In this document: positions 50,556 through 59,556 of the stretch, one piece after another
Layout of the letters: each line of letters opens with the position of its first letter
Numbering within the stretch: position 1 is the first letter of the stretch
Assembly: GCA_964488495.1 (NCBI GenBank)
Contig: CAZAUQ010000002.1
Span: 20,681-84,680, forward strand
Source of the DNA: UBA1402 sp964488495
GTDB lineage: Bacteria > Bacteroidota > Bacteroidia > Bacteroidales > UBA1402
Direction of reading: 5' to 3'
DNA length: 64,000 nt
The notes under the pieces: model-generated
What the model was told of the DNA's origin: nothing
Seen by the model: the letters and a program-made list of their open reading frames with translations, nothing else
The model's database searches: none
Position numbers and translations under genes: made by a program

Positions 50556-51128
50556 TCAATAGTTTTCGCAACGTCTTTCGAAATAGGCTTTGGCATGCTT
50601 GCAAACGGGGCAGGCATCGGGAGCGTTTTTGCCTTTGTGCACGTGACCGCAGTTGCGGCAGGTCCAGGCGATGTTTTCATCGTCCTCGAACACCTTGTTT
50701 TCGATAATGTTTTGCAACAACTTGCGGTAGCGTTTTTCGTGTTCGGCTTCTACTTTGGCCACCAAAGTGAAAGTAGCGGCAATTTCTTTGAAACCCTCTT
50801 CTTTGGCAATCTGCGCAAACAAAGGATATAAGTCGGCCCATTCTTCGTGCTCGCCATCGGCGGCGGCCTTCAGGTTTGCGGCAGTAGTACCGATAACGCC
50901 GGCAGGATAAGTGGCCGTAATTTCGACCATTCCACCTTCGAGGTATTTAAAGAACAATTTGGCATGCTCCTTTTCGTTGAGAGCTGTTTCGGTAAAGAAA
51001 GCACTGATTTGTTCGTAACCTTCCTTTTTGGCTACGCTGGCAAAAAATTCATAACGTGTCTTAGCCTGAGATTCTCCTGCAAAAGATTTAAGCAGGTTTT
51101 GTTCTGTTTTGGAGCCTTTAAGTTGCAT
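50556..51128 (-). CDS. Rubrerythrin
   Basis: A 190-residue diiron/rubredoxin protein protecting anaerobes from hydrogen peroxide. The N-terminal four-helix domain supplies Glu/His ligands (ESQAKTRYEFFA, then ETALNEKEHAKLFF), and the second half-motif is VEAEHEKRYRKLL. The C-terminal rubredoxin-like domain has CRNCGHVH and CPVCKHAKAYF (four Cys ligands). Consensus -7 box at 51174-51181. Confidence 0.95.
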   Translation of the reverse strand: MQLKGSKTEQNLLKSFAGESQAKTRYEFFASVAKKEGYEQISAFFTETALNEKEHAKLFFKYLEGGMVEITATYPAGVIGTTAANLKAAADGEHEEWADLYPLFAQIAKEEGFKEIAATFTLVAKVEAEHEKRYRKLLQNIIENKVFEDDENIAWTCRNCGHVHKGKNAPDACPVCKHAKAYFERRCENY

Positions 51129-51173
51129 AGTTAATACTAATTTTAAGAATAATGTGAATCAAATTGAGAGATA

Positions 51174-51181
51174 CAAATATA
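51174..51181 (-). promoter_or_regulatory. -7 promoter element for rubrerythrin
   Basis: Minus strand TATATTTG, exact consensus, 45 bases upstream of ATG 51128. Confidence 0.55.
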
Positions 51182-51284
51182 GCAATTTCATCCCTAAATA
51201 GAATATTTGGCGTACATATTTACGTTTTCGTCCCAGTTTTGACAGGGTGTAACCCATTTTTTTTATTATACCTGTGCGCGAAGG

Positions 51285-51292
51285 TACTTTTG
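51285..51292 (+). promoter_or_regulatory. -7 promoter element for the acyl-CoA synthetase
   Basis: TACTTTTG, exact consensus, 61 bases before ATG 51354. Confidence 0.55.
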
Positions 51293-51353
51293 TCCGGTAA
51301 AAAATAAAAATCAAAGTATTATTCAAACCAACCATCATAATTGATTTACCGCT

Positions 51354-52991
51354 ATGAGCAAACATTTTTTTAGTTTTCTGGAAGATACCATCAAAAACCA
51401 TTGGGACGCTCCCGCAATGACAGACTACGAAACCGATTTTACCATGACCTATGGTGAAGTGGCCGAACATATTGCCCAACTGCATTTGTTGTTTAAGGAA
51501 ATGGGGCTTCAAAAGGGAGAAAAAGTAGCACTCTGCGGCAGAAATACTGTCAATTGGGCCATAAGTTTTTTGGCAGTGAACACCTACGAAGCTGTGGCCG
51601 TTTCAATCTTGCCCGATTTTCATACAGACAGCATTCATGCCCTGGTAAATCACTCAGAAGCATCTCTGCTTTTTGTCGGCCCTTCGGTATGGGAGGCTAT
51701 AGAAGCCGAAAAAATGCCCGAATTAAAGGGTATTGTATCGCTTAAAAATTTTGAGCTTATACAGGCCAAAACAGCCACCGTTCAGCAAGCCTTTGCGATC
51801 AAAGATCAGCTTTTTGGCAGATACTATCCCAATGGTTTGCAAATGCAGGATGTTTCTTATCCCAAGAATAATCTCGATGAATTGGCGATAATCAATTATA
51901 CTTCGGGCACCACCAGTGCCCCCAAAGGGGTAATGCTTACCCACAGAAGCATTAGTTCCAATGTGGAATTCGGCCAGCAACGTATTCCTAATCAGGTGGG
52001 CTGGAATATTGTTTCTATGTTGCCTTTGGCTCATATGTTCGGGCTGACCTTCGAATTTCTGTACCAATTGGCCGGTGGTTGTCATGTTTATTTCCTGAGC
52101 AAAACGCCTTCACCTCAGATCTTGATGAAAGCCTTTGCTGAAACCAGCCCTTACATGATCCTTACTGTTCCGCTGGTGATAGAAAAAATATTCAAAAAAA
52201 CAGTATTCCCTGTTATTCATAAGCCTGTTATGAAAGTGTTATGGAATATTCCCGGCATCAACAGAGTGTTGCGCAATGCAGTAAAGAAAAAGTTGATGAC
52301 AGCTTTTGGCGGCCAGCTGAGGTATTTGATTATCGGTGGAGCTGCTCTGAACAATGAAGTGGAAAATTGTTTGAAACAGATACGTTTTCCCTATACAGTG
52401 GGATATGGTATGACCGAATGCGGACCCTTGCTGGGATACGAAGACTGGAGACATTTTGAAAAAACCTCCTGCGGGAAACCGGTGCACAGGATAGAATTGA
52501 GGATAGATTCGGCGAATCCCTGCAAGGAAGTAGGAGAAATCCAGGTAAAAGGCGATAATGTGATGTTGGGTTATTACAAAAATACCGAAGCTACCGAAGC
52601 TGTTTTTACTAAAGACGGCTGGATGAGAACGGGTGATCTGGGTCTTATAGATAAAAAAGGAAATATATATATCAAGGGCAGAAGCAAAAGCATGATTTTG
52701 GGTTCTTCGGGCCAAAATATTTATCCCGAAGAAATCGAAGATAAATTGAATAATATGCCTCTGGTAGTAGAATCGGTAGTAGTAGAAAGAGATGAAAAGC
52801 TGGTTGCCATTGTATATCCCGACTTTGATACCGAATCAAAAGAAGAATCGATAAACGAAGTTATGGAACAAAACCGACTGCGTTTGAATAAAATTCTGCC
52901 CGCCTTTGCTCGTGTTATGAAAATTGAACTGGTGAAAAAGGAATTCGAAAAAACACCCAAACGCAGTATCAAACGTTTTTTATACAAATAA
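51354..52991 (+). CDS. AMP-binding acyl-CoA synthetase (long-chain fatty acid-CoA ligase-like)
   Basis: A 545-residue adenylate-forming enzyme. Core motif INYTSGTTSAPKGVMLTHRS near residue 180 is the phosphate-binding loop, followed by the GYGMTECGP motif near 350, the TGDLGLIDKKGNIYIKGRSK segment near 425, and the C-terminal catalytic Lys in the final domain (KRSIKRFLYK). It activates a fatty or other carboxylic acid to its CoA thioester. No signal peptide. Its own promoter; it faces the hydrolase-like gene 53022-54140. Confidence 0.92.
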   Translation: MSKHFFSFLEDTIKNHWDAPAMTDYETDFTMTYGEVAEHIAQLHLLFKEMGLQKGEKVALCGRNTVNWAISFLAVNTYEAVAVSILPDFHTDSIHALVNHSEASLLFVGPSVWEAIEAEKMPELKGIVSLKNFELIQAKTATVQQAFAIKDQLFGRYYPNGLQMQDVSYPKNNLDELAIINYTSGTTSAPKGVMLTHRSISSNVEFGQQRIPNQVGWNIVSMLPLAHMFGLTFEFLYQLAGGCHVYFLSKTPSPQILMKAFAETSPYMILTVPLVIEKIFKKTVFPVIHKPVMKVLWNIPGINRVLRNAVKKKLMTAFGGQLRYLIIGGAALNNEVENCLKQIRFPYTVGYGMTECGPLLGYEDWRHFEKTSCGKPVHRIELRIDSANPCKEVGEIQVKGDNVMLGYYKNTEATEAVFTKDGWMRTGDLGLIDKKGNIYIKGRSKSMILGSSGQNIYPEEIEDKLNNMPLVVESVVVERDEKLVAIVYPDFDTESKEESINEVMEQNRLRLNKILPAFARVMKIELVKKEFEKTPKRSIKRFLYK

Positions 52992-53021
52992 AGTGGTCTT
53001 TATTAACGGACAGCCGGGCTC

Positions 53022-54140
53022 TTATTTACTCAGAAAGGCAGCCGCCTGCGAAAACACTCCGTTGAAACACAAATTGACCAGGTCGTTTTGTTCTTTTTGC
53101 CCCTTAATGGGAAAAGGCTGTTCATGGCTGTATTCGTAGGGAAAATCAATCAGGCTGCTGTGTTTTAATGCGCATTCATAACCCAGAGCATTCACTATGC
53201 CATCGTAGGGGATAACGGTATCTTTCTTTAAAGCCATCACCTGAATGTTATTTCCCATGTCATTGAAGAAGCGATAACGATCTTCGGCGCAACGATCTTT
53301 TTCTATCATGGTGTTGAAAGCAATCAGAGATGCTTCCGATGTTTTGTCTATCCGGTTGTCAATTTCGAAGTGATGCAGGTAGTAATCGCATAATTTATCA
53401 AAAGTGGGTTTATCCATAATTAAACGCGAAGTGCCATTCATTTGCCTGAAAACAGAACCTCCGCAAAACACAAAAAGTCTGGAATCTTTCAATAGAGACT
53501 CCCTGTCGCTCAGCATTGCTATTTGAACCAAAAATGCACCGATGGAATAAGCAAAAAAATCCACCCCGGCTCCAGAAGCAAACAAGGGATGTCGCCCTTG
53601 TTTGATTTGTCCCGCCAAACCTGTCAAATCCTTAAGACTTTGCTTGCCGGAGCGATAAAAACGAGTAGGATCTTCACTGAGACGTTCACTCAAAATTGTG
53701 TTTGCAATACTTTGAGATTGTTCTTTGCCCAGGATCTCTCTTCGTTTTTCCAGAATGGGTGTAATTAGCCGCGGATTAATCCAGCTCTTCGGAGAACGGT
53801 TTATATGAAAAGCAATGGGCAGTAAAATAACTGCTTTGCCTGTATGCATACATAAATATTCTGCCCAACACAGGTATTTGTTCCAGCTGCGTTCATTCAG
53901 TCCGTGCATCAGAAAAATAGCTCCGGGGCACTTGTGTTGTTTTTTTAATTTAAAAACCGGGTATACAAAATCGCGGTTCTCTGGAATATTGCAATCCAAT
54001 CCGGAATCTGTATCCAGGATCTTTTCACCAACCGAAGTGAAAGGGAAAAATCGAATTTCTACCGCTGAATTCTCCAGTTTGACATCCATCCCCAATGAAA
54101 ATTGTCTCTGAAGTTCCTCTTGTCTTTGAGCCAGATTCAT
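53022..54140 (-). CDS. Predicted alpha/beta hydrolase-fold protein, function unknown
   Basis: A 372-residue protein conserved in style with Bacteroidetes proteins of unknown function (possibly DUF6051). Early in the sequence is GAIFLMHGLNERSWNKYL, resembling an oxyanion-loop HG motif, and FFAYSIGAFLVQIAML contains the Ser of a degenerate AxSxG nucleophile elbow. These support an alpha/beta hydrolase fold, but a complete catalytic triad cannot be confirmed. No signal peptide. Start is ATG 54140. Confidence 0.65.
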   Translation of the reverse strand: MNLAQRQEELQRQFSLGMDVKLENSAVEIRFFPFTSVGEKILDTDSGLDCNIPENRDFVYPVFKLKKQHKCPGAIFLMHGLNERSWNKYLCWAEYLCMHTGKAVILLPIAFHINRSPKSWINPRLITPILEKRREILGKEQSQSIANTILSERLSEDPTRFYRSGKQSLKDLTGLAGQIKQGRHPLFASGAGVDFFAYSIGAFLVQIAMLSDRESLLKDSRLFVFCGGSVFRQMNGTSRLIMDKPTFDKLCDYYLHHFEIDNRIDKTSEASLIAFNTMIEKDRCAEDRYRFFNDMGNNIQVMALKKDTVIPYDGIVNALGYECALKHSSLIDFPYEYSHEQPFPIKGQKEQNDLVNLCFNGVFSQAAAFLSK

Positions 54141-54231
54141 ACATTAAAAATTAATAAACACAACAAAAAAACAATAGTCCATTGGTCTTGACAAATAAAT
54201 GGGACTTAAGAGGTTTTTGGGGGATTTTTGT

Positions 54232-54262
54232 CCATATATTGGGTGAAAATCCCATATATGGG
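54232..54262. promoter_or_regulatory. Tandem palindromic operator candidate
   Basis: A perfect 12-bp palindrome CCCATATATGGG (54251-54262) and an imperfect copy CCATATATTGGG (54232-54243), both followed by a TGAAA-like segment. The copies start 19 bases apart. They lie about 45-75 bases upstream of the LytTR gene's -7 box. Confidence 0.5.
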
Positions 54263-54304
54263 ATGAAATTACTTTTTCCTATTGTGGGTAAAATGTAAAA
54301 TCTC

Positions 54305-54312
54305 TATCTTTG
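54305..54312 (+). promoter_or_regulatory. -7 promoter element for the LytTR gene
   Basis: TATCTTTG, exact consensus, 32 bases before ATG 54345. It excludes a longer start at 54282. Confidence 0.6.
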
Positions 54313-54344
54313 TGCTTATTCTTAATAGAGGAAAGCCCCGATTT

Positions 54345-55202
54345 ATGGACAGAAGTATTCCGGATTACATCAACGAAAAGGGAAATGTGGTGCGCCTTGT
54401 GGTGCTTACAGCTATATTTGCTCTATTGTTTATTAACATTTATGAGCCCTTTGGTTCCAAGATGTGGTTGGGAGGTGTTTCGGATCTTACTTACTTTCTT
54501 TTTTCCAACCTGGTGATTTTAGTAGGTATGTGTGTGGTGGCCGTAAGCCGGATTATCATGTACAATTACAACAAAAATCACGAAATATCTGTGTTTTTGT
54601 ATCTGGCCTGGGTGGTAATGGAAATCATTGCCATGTCTTTGTTTTATACTCTTTTTCAATACTTTGCACTCAACGACGCACGTCCTTTTTTGGAGATATG
54701 GAAAAATGCCACCATCAATACCAGCCTTATTTTATTATTGCCTTATGCCATTCTATGGCTGTATTTTTCCTGGCGAGATAACGAAAAAATGCTGAAACGA
54801 ATCCGTGAACAGGAAGGCCTGTTGACAGAAAAACAAAAAAACGGATTGATTTCTTTTTACGACGATAAGGGAGTGTTACGTTTATCCGTTGACATCAACA
54901 GCCTTTATTATATTGAATCTGCCGATAATTATGTCAAGATTCATTATTTAAACAAAGGCAAGATGCAACATTTTATGTTGCGAAGTTCGCTCAAAACCAT
55001 CGATGATTTGTTTGGGGATAAATACCTGGTGCGTTGCCATCGTTCGTATATCGTGAATTTTGACAAGATAAAAATACTCCGCAAAAGCGAAGAAGGCCTC
55101 AGTCTGGATCTGGACAGCGACCTGGTGCCGGATATACCGGTTTCAAAAACCTTTAGTAACAAATTAATGAGCAAATTTACCGACCTGCAGAAAGGTTCTT
55201 AA
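54345..55202 (+). CDS. Membrane-bound LytTR-type DNA-binding regulator
   Basis: A 285-residue protein with about four transmembrane helices in the first 150 residues and a C-terminal LytTR DNA-binding domain (about 185-285). Family-typical motifs are SLYYIESADNYVKIHYLNKG and the conserved CHRSYIVNFDKI. There is no receiver domain, so it may sense membrane state directly. I chose ATG 54345 because the -7 box is at 54305-54312. Its stop at 55202 overlaps the convergent PEP-binding gene by four bases. An upstream tandem palindrome (54232-54262) may be its own operator. Confidence 0.9.
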   Translation: MDRSIPDYINEKGNVVRLVVLTAIFALLFINIYEPFGSKMWLGGVSDLTYFLFSNLVILVGMCVVAVSRIIMYNYNKNHEISVFLYLAWVVMEIIAMSLFYTLFQYFALNDARPFLEIWKNATINTSLILLLPYAILWLYFSWRDNEKMLKRIREQEGLLTEKQKNGLISFYDDKGVLRLSVDINSLYYIESADNYVKIHYLNKGKMQHFMLRSSLKTIDDLFGDKYLVRCHRSYIVNFDKIKILRKSEEGLSLDLDSDLVPDIPVSKTFSNKLMSKFTDLQKGS

Positions 55203-58180
55203 TCGCTTTTTAATAACACACCCTTTCCTTTTTTGCCATCTGTTTTAAAAACCAGGGGATTTTTAAATCTTAAATGCTTCAGGTACTGGTTTTCGAACAA
55301 AGCCGGATATTTGTACAAATAGTCGTAATCAAAATAATTATAGGCAATGTCGTTATTGGGTAAGCTGTAGTAATGGACTCCAAACGAAGTGAGGTTTTGA
55401 AAAAAGTGCGTACCCTGACTGGGATCAATCTGATATTTTCTTAAACCTGTTTCAACTATCAGCCGGGCATTGCTGATTTGAGGCCAGCGCACCGGGATCC
55501 CAAGCCAGGAATCGCTCGATCCCCAGCGTCCCGGGCCGATCAGAATGTAATTACGTCCCTCATCACCGAGTTGCTTATTCATTATTTCAATTTCGTAAAC
55601 GCAAAGTTGATTGTTGGACGAACTAAACAATTCAGGCTTGATAAAGATTAGGTCGTAAATATCGTCCACTACGCCCTGCCCCAGTGCGGAAATCGTTCTT
55701 ATAAGCAACTGATCATCAGGGATCTCGTCCAGATTATCGTCCATCATTTCTTTGCTATCCACAATAGGACGAATCTGCAAGAGATAAAAATACTTTTGTT
55801 CAGGGCTGTCGTCTTCTTCGTGTGGGTGGAGATCGACTGCAAATTCAATTTCGATGGGCCGTCCCATTTCCTGTTCTCCCCATTTCAAAACATTGGATAG
55901 TATTTCTGCCAAAGGGAAAACATCGTTTTGAAGAATGTGGGCAAAGGAGATTATTTTGCGTCCTCCTTCCCACAATCCGTCCCTTATCACCTGATCATTG
56001 GGATCAAAAGTAGAGGCTAGCAAATTGAGGTTGCCGTCTTTTTCGGCCTCATTTACCGGCAGCTTTAGTAAGTTTTGGCCGTCGTCAACTTTGAGCTGGA
56101 AGGATTTGTTTTTCAGATCCAGAGCCAGAAAATGCGTCTGTGTTTCACTCAGAGCATAATTGAGCGAGCTCATTTGCAACAGGTGTTTGGGATGTTTGGG
56201 CGAGAACCTCAGCGTAGTGCCGCCGTCAACAATGTATTTGCCTAAACCCAGGGCTACATTGGCAATTCCGTCACCTGCTTCTTCTTCTCCGATGGGATAA
56301 TAATTAAGGGACCGGGCAACTCCCGAGAAGGTTGGATAAAAACGTCCCTCGTATGCGGTGCCGCAAACCTCTTCGAGAATAATAGCCATTTTTTCCTGGT
56401 CAATCAGGTTAGAAGTAGCTTTCATATAAGCCTTGCTTTGTTGAAAAAACACAGAAGCATAAACCGCTTTAATGCTGGACTTCAACATAATCAACATTGC
56501 TTCTGGTTGCTCGTTGTAGGGGATCATGTAGGTAGAATAAATTCCGGCGAAGGGCTGATAATGTGCATCTTCGAGCAAACTGGAAGAACGTATGGCTATG
56601 GGTTTTTGGACAACATCTACAAAGGCAGTCAGGTTTTCGAGCAGACGGGGAGGCAGGGCGGAGTTGAGAAAATGCTCCAGAATAATTTCGTCTGACTGAT
56701 CCGACATGGCCAGGTCGTGCAGTTGGTTATTTTCCATGAATTCATCGAAAACATCGGTACACAAAACCAGAGTTTTGGGAATACCAATATGCACGTTGGG
56801 GTAATTCTTTAGTTCCGGATGTCTTTTAAGCATGATATCCATAAAAGCCAGGCCTCTGCCTTTGCCCCCCAGTGAGCCTTCGCCGATGCGGGCAAAATTG
56901 GAATACTTGTCAAAGCGGCCTTTTTGGAATTCTGCCACAATGCCCTGATTTTTAACTCTGCGATAGAGAACAATGGCATCAAAAAGCATTCTGCGTACCG
57001 GAGCAGTGTCTTCATAATCCTGGATGAGAACGCCTTTCATAAAGCGGGCAATGGGGAACATGGCTCTGGAAAACAACCAGCGCGAAGCGTGATTGCGTTC
57101 AAAATGATAACGCAAAGAGTCATCGGGAATATTGAAAATGGCCGACTGTAATTCCTGTATGTTGTGTATGCGAGCCACTTCTTCGCCGGTCTGAGGATTT
57201 TTAAACACAAAATCTCCAAAACCAAAGGTATCGGTCAGTAAACGTCTGAGTTCTTTGGAATAGGTTTTGGAGCCTTTTTGAATAAAACCCATTTCGTTTT
57301 GCTCAGCAAAAGTCCGGTTGGCTGCTTCGGATGAATTGATAATGATAGGAAGCACCTTGTCGTATTTTCGTAGCTCGTTGCACAAGAGAAAACCGGCGTT
57401 TTGATCTTTTTTACCCTCCTTCACAAAACTTACATCCGAGATGACACCCAGCATATTTTCTTTGTATTTATCGTGTATTTCTTTGGCCTCCTCGTAACTG
57501 CGAGCCAGCAAAATTTTGGGTCGTCCTCTCATTCTGAGGGTACGTTGGTGAGCATTCAGGGCTTCAGTGGCAAAATTTCTTGATTGTTCCAACACATATT
57601 TATAAATATCCGGCAAAATGGAAGAACAGAAACGGATGGAATCTTCGACCAGCATTATTACCTGTACACCTACAGAGAAAACATCTTCTTCGGCGTTCAT
57701 TTTATCCTCCATGAGCTTAACAATGGCCAACAGTAAATCGGAGTTGCCCAACCAGCTGAATACATAGTCGATGGCGCTGGTGTCGGCATTAGCCAGGTAT
57801 TGCGAAACTTCCCGTGAAAAAGGTGTCAGCACAACAATAGGAATGTTGGGCCATTTGTGTTTAATCTGCTTTGCAATTTCAAAATGCTCGTTGCTTTTGT
57901 CACTGGGCATGTAAATGATAAGCTCATAATTGTTTTGCCTGAGTTGTTCCAGGGCTTCCTTTTTGTTGGATACCTGGGTAAAGCGTGGCGGATAACGCAG
58001 ATTAAGTGAAATATATTCGTTGAAAATTTGTTCGTCAACCCTGCTGTCGTCTTCAAGCATAAAGAAATCGTACTTACTGGAAATCAGCAAAATGTTGAAA
58101 ATACGTTTTACCATCAGGTTGGCAAAAGAAGTATCTTTAAAATCTAATTTTTTAAGGCAGTCGGCAGGATTCATAGTCAT
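55199..58180 (-). CDS. Two receiver-like domains fused to a PEP/pyruvate-binding ATP-grasp domain
   Basis: A 993-residue cytoplasmic protein. Residues about 27-150 form a receiver-like domain without an Asp at the phosphoacceptor position (I-Y-M-P there). Residues about 172-305 form a second receiver that keeps the acidic pair (Glu179, Asp180), candidate phosphoacceptor Asp249 (VISDVSF), Ser/Ser at 283-284 and Lys302. About 425-830 is the ATP-grasp/PPDK N-terminal-like domain (GSLGGKGRGLAFMD, AIRSSSLLEDA, then EIEFAVD and LLQIRPIV). The PEP synthase phosphohistidine and PEP-binding domains are missing. A signal-controlled dikinase or a non-enzymatic sensor is possible. ATG 58180; -7 box at 58197-58204. 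Confidence 0.85.
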   Translation of the reverse strand: MTMNPADCLKKLDFKDTSFANLMVKRIFNILLISSKYDFFMLEDDSRVDEQIFNEYISLNLRYPPRFTQVSNKKEALEQLRQNNYELIIYMPSDKSNEHFEIAKQIKHKWPNIPIVVLTPFSREVSQYLANADTSAIDYVFSWLGNSDLLLAIVKLMEDKMNAEEDVFSVGVQVIMLVEDSIRFCSSILPDIYKYVLEQSRNFATEALNAHQRTLRMRGRPKILLARSYEEAKEIHDKYKENMLGVISDVSFVKEGKKDQNAGFLLCNELRKYDKVLPIIINSSEAANRTFAEQNEMGFIQKGSKTYSKELRRLLTDTFGFGDFVFKNPQTGEEVARIHNIQELQSAIFNIPDDSLRYHFERNHASRWLFSRAMFPIARFMKGVLIQDYEDTAPVRRMLFDAIVLYRRVKNQGIVAEFQKGRFDKYSNFARIGEGSLGGKGRGLAFMDIMLKRHPELKNYPNVHIGIPKTLVLCTDVFDEFMENNQLHDLAMSDQSDEIILEHFLNSALPPRLLENLTAFVDVVQKPIAIRSSSLLEDAHYQPFAGIYSTYMIPYNEQPEAMLIMLKSSIKAVYASVFFQQSKAYMKATSNLIDQEKMAIILEEVCGTAYEGRFYPTFSGVARSLNYYPIGEEEAGDGIANVALGLGKYIVDGGTTLRFSPKHPKHLLQMSSLNYALSETQTHFLALDLKNKSFQLKVDDGQNLLKLPVNEAEKDGNLNLLASTFDPNDQVIRDGLWEGGRKIISFAHILQNDVFPLAEILSNVLKWGEQEMGRPIEIEFAVDLHPHEEDDSPEQKYFYLLQIRPIVDSKEMMDDNLDEIPDDQLLIRTISALGQGVVDDIYDLIFIKPELFSSSNNQLCVYEIEIMNKQLGDEGRNYILIGPGRWGSSDSWLGIPVRWPQISNARLIVETGLRKYQIDPSQGTHFFQNLTSFGVHYYSLPNNDIAYNYFDYDYLYKYPALFENQYLKHLRFKNPLVFKTDGKKGKGVLLKSD

Positions 58181-58196
58181 AATTTGAAACTAATCA

Positions 58197-58204
58197 CAAA
58201 TGTA
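58197..58204 (-). promoter_or_regulatory. -7 promoter element for the PEP-binding/receiver gene
   Basis: Minus strand TACATTTG, exact consensus, 17 bases upstream of ATG 58180. Confidence 0.55.
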
Positions 58205-58276
58205 AGTAAAAACAGCGTGAAGCTGAGGCGGGAGCTTATAAAAATAAATCTCTTGATTTTGGCAGGACGATTTCCT

Positions 58277-58284
58277 TATATTTG
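58277..58284 (+). promoter_or_regulatory. -7 promoter element for the THUMP-like gene
   Basis: TATATTTG, exact consensus, overlapping a TTG that would otherwise be read as the start; ATG 58300 follows 15 bases later. Confidence 0.6.
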
Positions 58285-58299
58285 CAAAAAAATCCGTTC

Positions 58300-59556
58300 A
58301 TGTACCCCCCGGAATACACCAAAGAGAGCAAAGAATATCGTTTTATTCGGGAACATTTAAAAGAGGATGTTCGCAAACTGGCTTTGCAAAGCCACGGCGT
58401 GAAAGATATGGATTATTCCTTTATTATCAGTCAGATATCAGGCTTTCAACATATTGTCAATAAAATTCCGGACTGGTATGCCTGCCCCGATTTACTCTTC
58501 CCTCAAAGTGTGTCGCTGGAGCAATGTTCTTCACAGCAAACAGCTTGCTATAAGAGAGATCTGATAAAATCGATTGTTCAGGGGCAAAAGAAAAGGGAGA
58601 CACTAGCTGGGCTTTCAGCCGGAACCCTTTTAACCGGAGCCGATTTAACCGGCGGTTTTGGAGTGGATGCCTGTTTTCTGTCGGAAGTATTTGATCAATT
58701 TTTTTACGTGGAGAAAGAACCTGAATTGTGTCAGGTAGCCGCCCATAATTTCAAGGCTTTAAACCGTCCAGAGATACAAGTACTAAATACTGAGGCCGAA
58801 GAATACATTAAACGAAGTGGTAAACTGGATTTTATTTATCTGGACCCCTCAAGGCGAACTCGATATGGAAGCAAGGTAACAGCTCTTAAAGATTGCAGTC
58901 CCGATCTGACAATTATGTATGCGGAACTCATGCAAAAGGCAAGCCTGGTGTTACTTAAGCTTTCGCCCATGATCGATTTGTCTCTCGCGCTGAAAACTCT
59001 ACCCCACACCCGGCAGATTTATGTGGTTTCGCTGGACAATGATTGTAAAGAAGTCTTATTTCTTCTCGAGGCAAAACATCAAGCGGCAGAGCCTGAAATC
59101 ACCACTGTCAATCTGAGGAATAATGACCGGGCTCAAGTATTTAAATTCCTAAGAAGCGGCGAAATCAAGGCAAACTGCAGGTATACATCACAATTAGGTG
59201 CTTATTTATATGAGCCCAATGTTTCCATGTTAAAAGCCGGAGCTTTTACAGAACCCGCCAGGGTATTTGGCCTGGAGAAGTTGCATAAAAACACTCATTT
59301 ATATACCTCGAACAATTACAAACCCAGCTTTCCGGGGAAAATATTCGAAATTAAAACAACATCATCAGCTAAAGCCAAAGACTTTCACAAGCAACTGCCC
59401 GACTTACAGCAGGCCAATCTGGTCGTTCGGAATTTCCCCATGGATGTAGATGCTTTGCGAAAAAAATTAGCCCTCAAGGAAGGAGGACCCGATTCCGTTT
59501 TTGCATGCACTTTGGCCGACGAAAGTAAAGTACTCATATATAGTAAACGATTATGA
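58300..59556 (+). CDS. THUMP-like class I SAM methyltransferase
   Basis: A 418-residue protein with an N-terminal helical domain, a SAM-binding Rossmann domain around residues 110-230 (LLTGADLTGGFGVDACFLSEVF, then YLDPSRRTRYGSK as the motif IV DPxR variant) and a C-terminal THUMP-like region. This is the Bacteroidetes family annotated THUMP-like/RsmD-like; the RNA or DNA target is unknown. Start is ATG 58300, set by the -7 box. It overlaps the DUF2148 gene by four bases (ATGA), so the two are translationally coupled. Confidence 0.8.
   Translation: MYPPEYTKESKEYRFIREHLKEDVRKLALQSHGVKDMDYSFIISQISGFQHIVNKIPDWYACPDLLFPQSVSLEQCSSQQTACYKRDLIKSIVQGQKKRETLAGLSAGTLLTGADLTGGFGVDACFLSEVFDQFFYVEKEPELCQVAAHNFKALNRPEIQVLNTEAEEYIKRSGKLDFIYLDPSRRTRYGSKVTALKDCSPDLTIMYAELMQKASLVLLKLSPMIDLSLALKTLPHTRQIYVVSLDNDCKEVLFLLEAKHQAAEPEITTVNLRNNDRAQVFKFLRSGEIKANCRYTSQLGAYLYEPNVSMLKAGAFTEPARVFGLEKLHKNTHLYTSNNYKPSFPGKIFEIKTTSSAKAKDFHKQLPDLQQANLVVRNFPMDVDALRKKLALKEGGPDSVFACTLADESKVLIYSKRL

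Noticed and set aside
50340..50831. Plus-strand frame of 163 codons from the GC-rich island into the rubrerythrin gene
   Set aside because: Its first part is the helix-forming island and its second part is antisense to rubrerythrin; no plausible protein.
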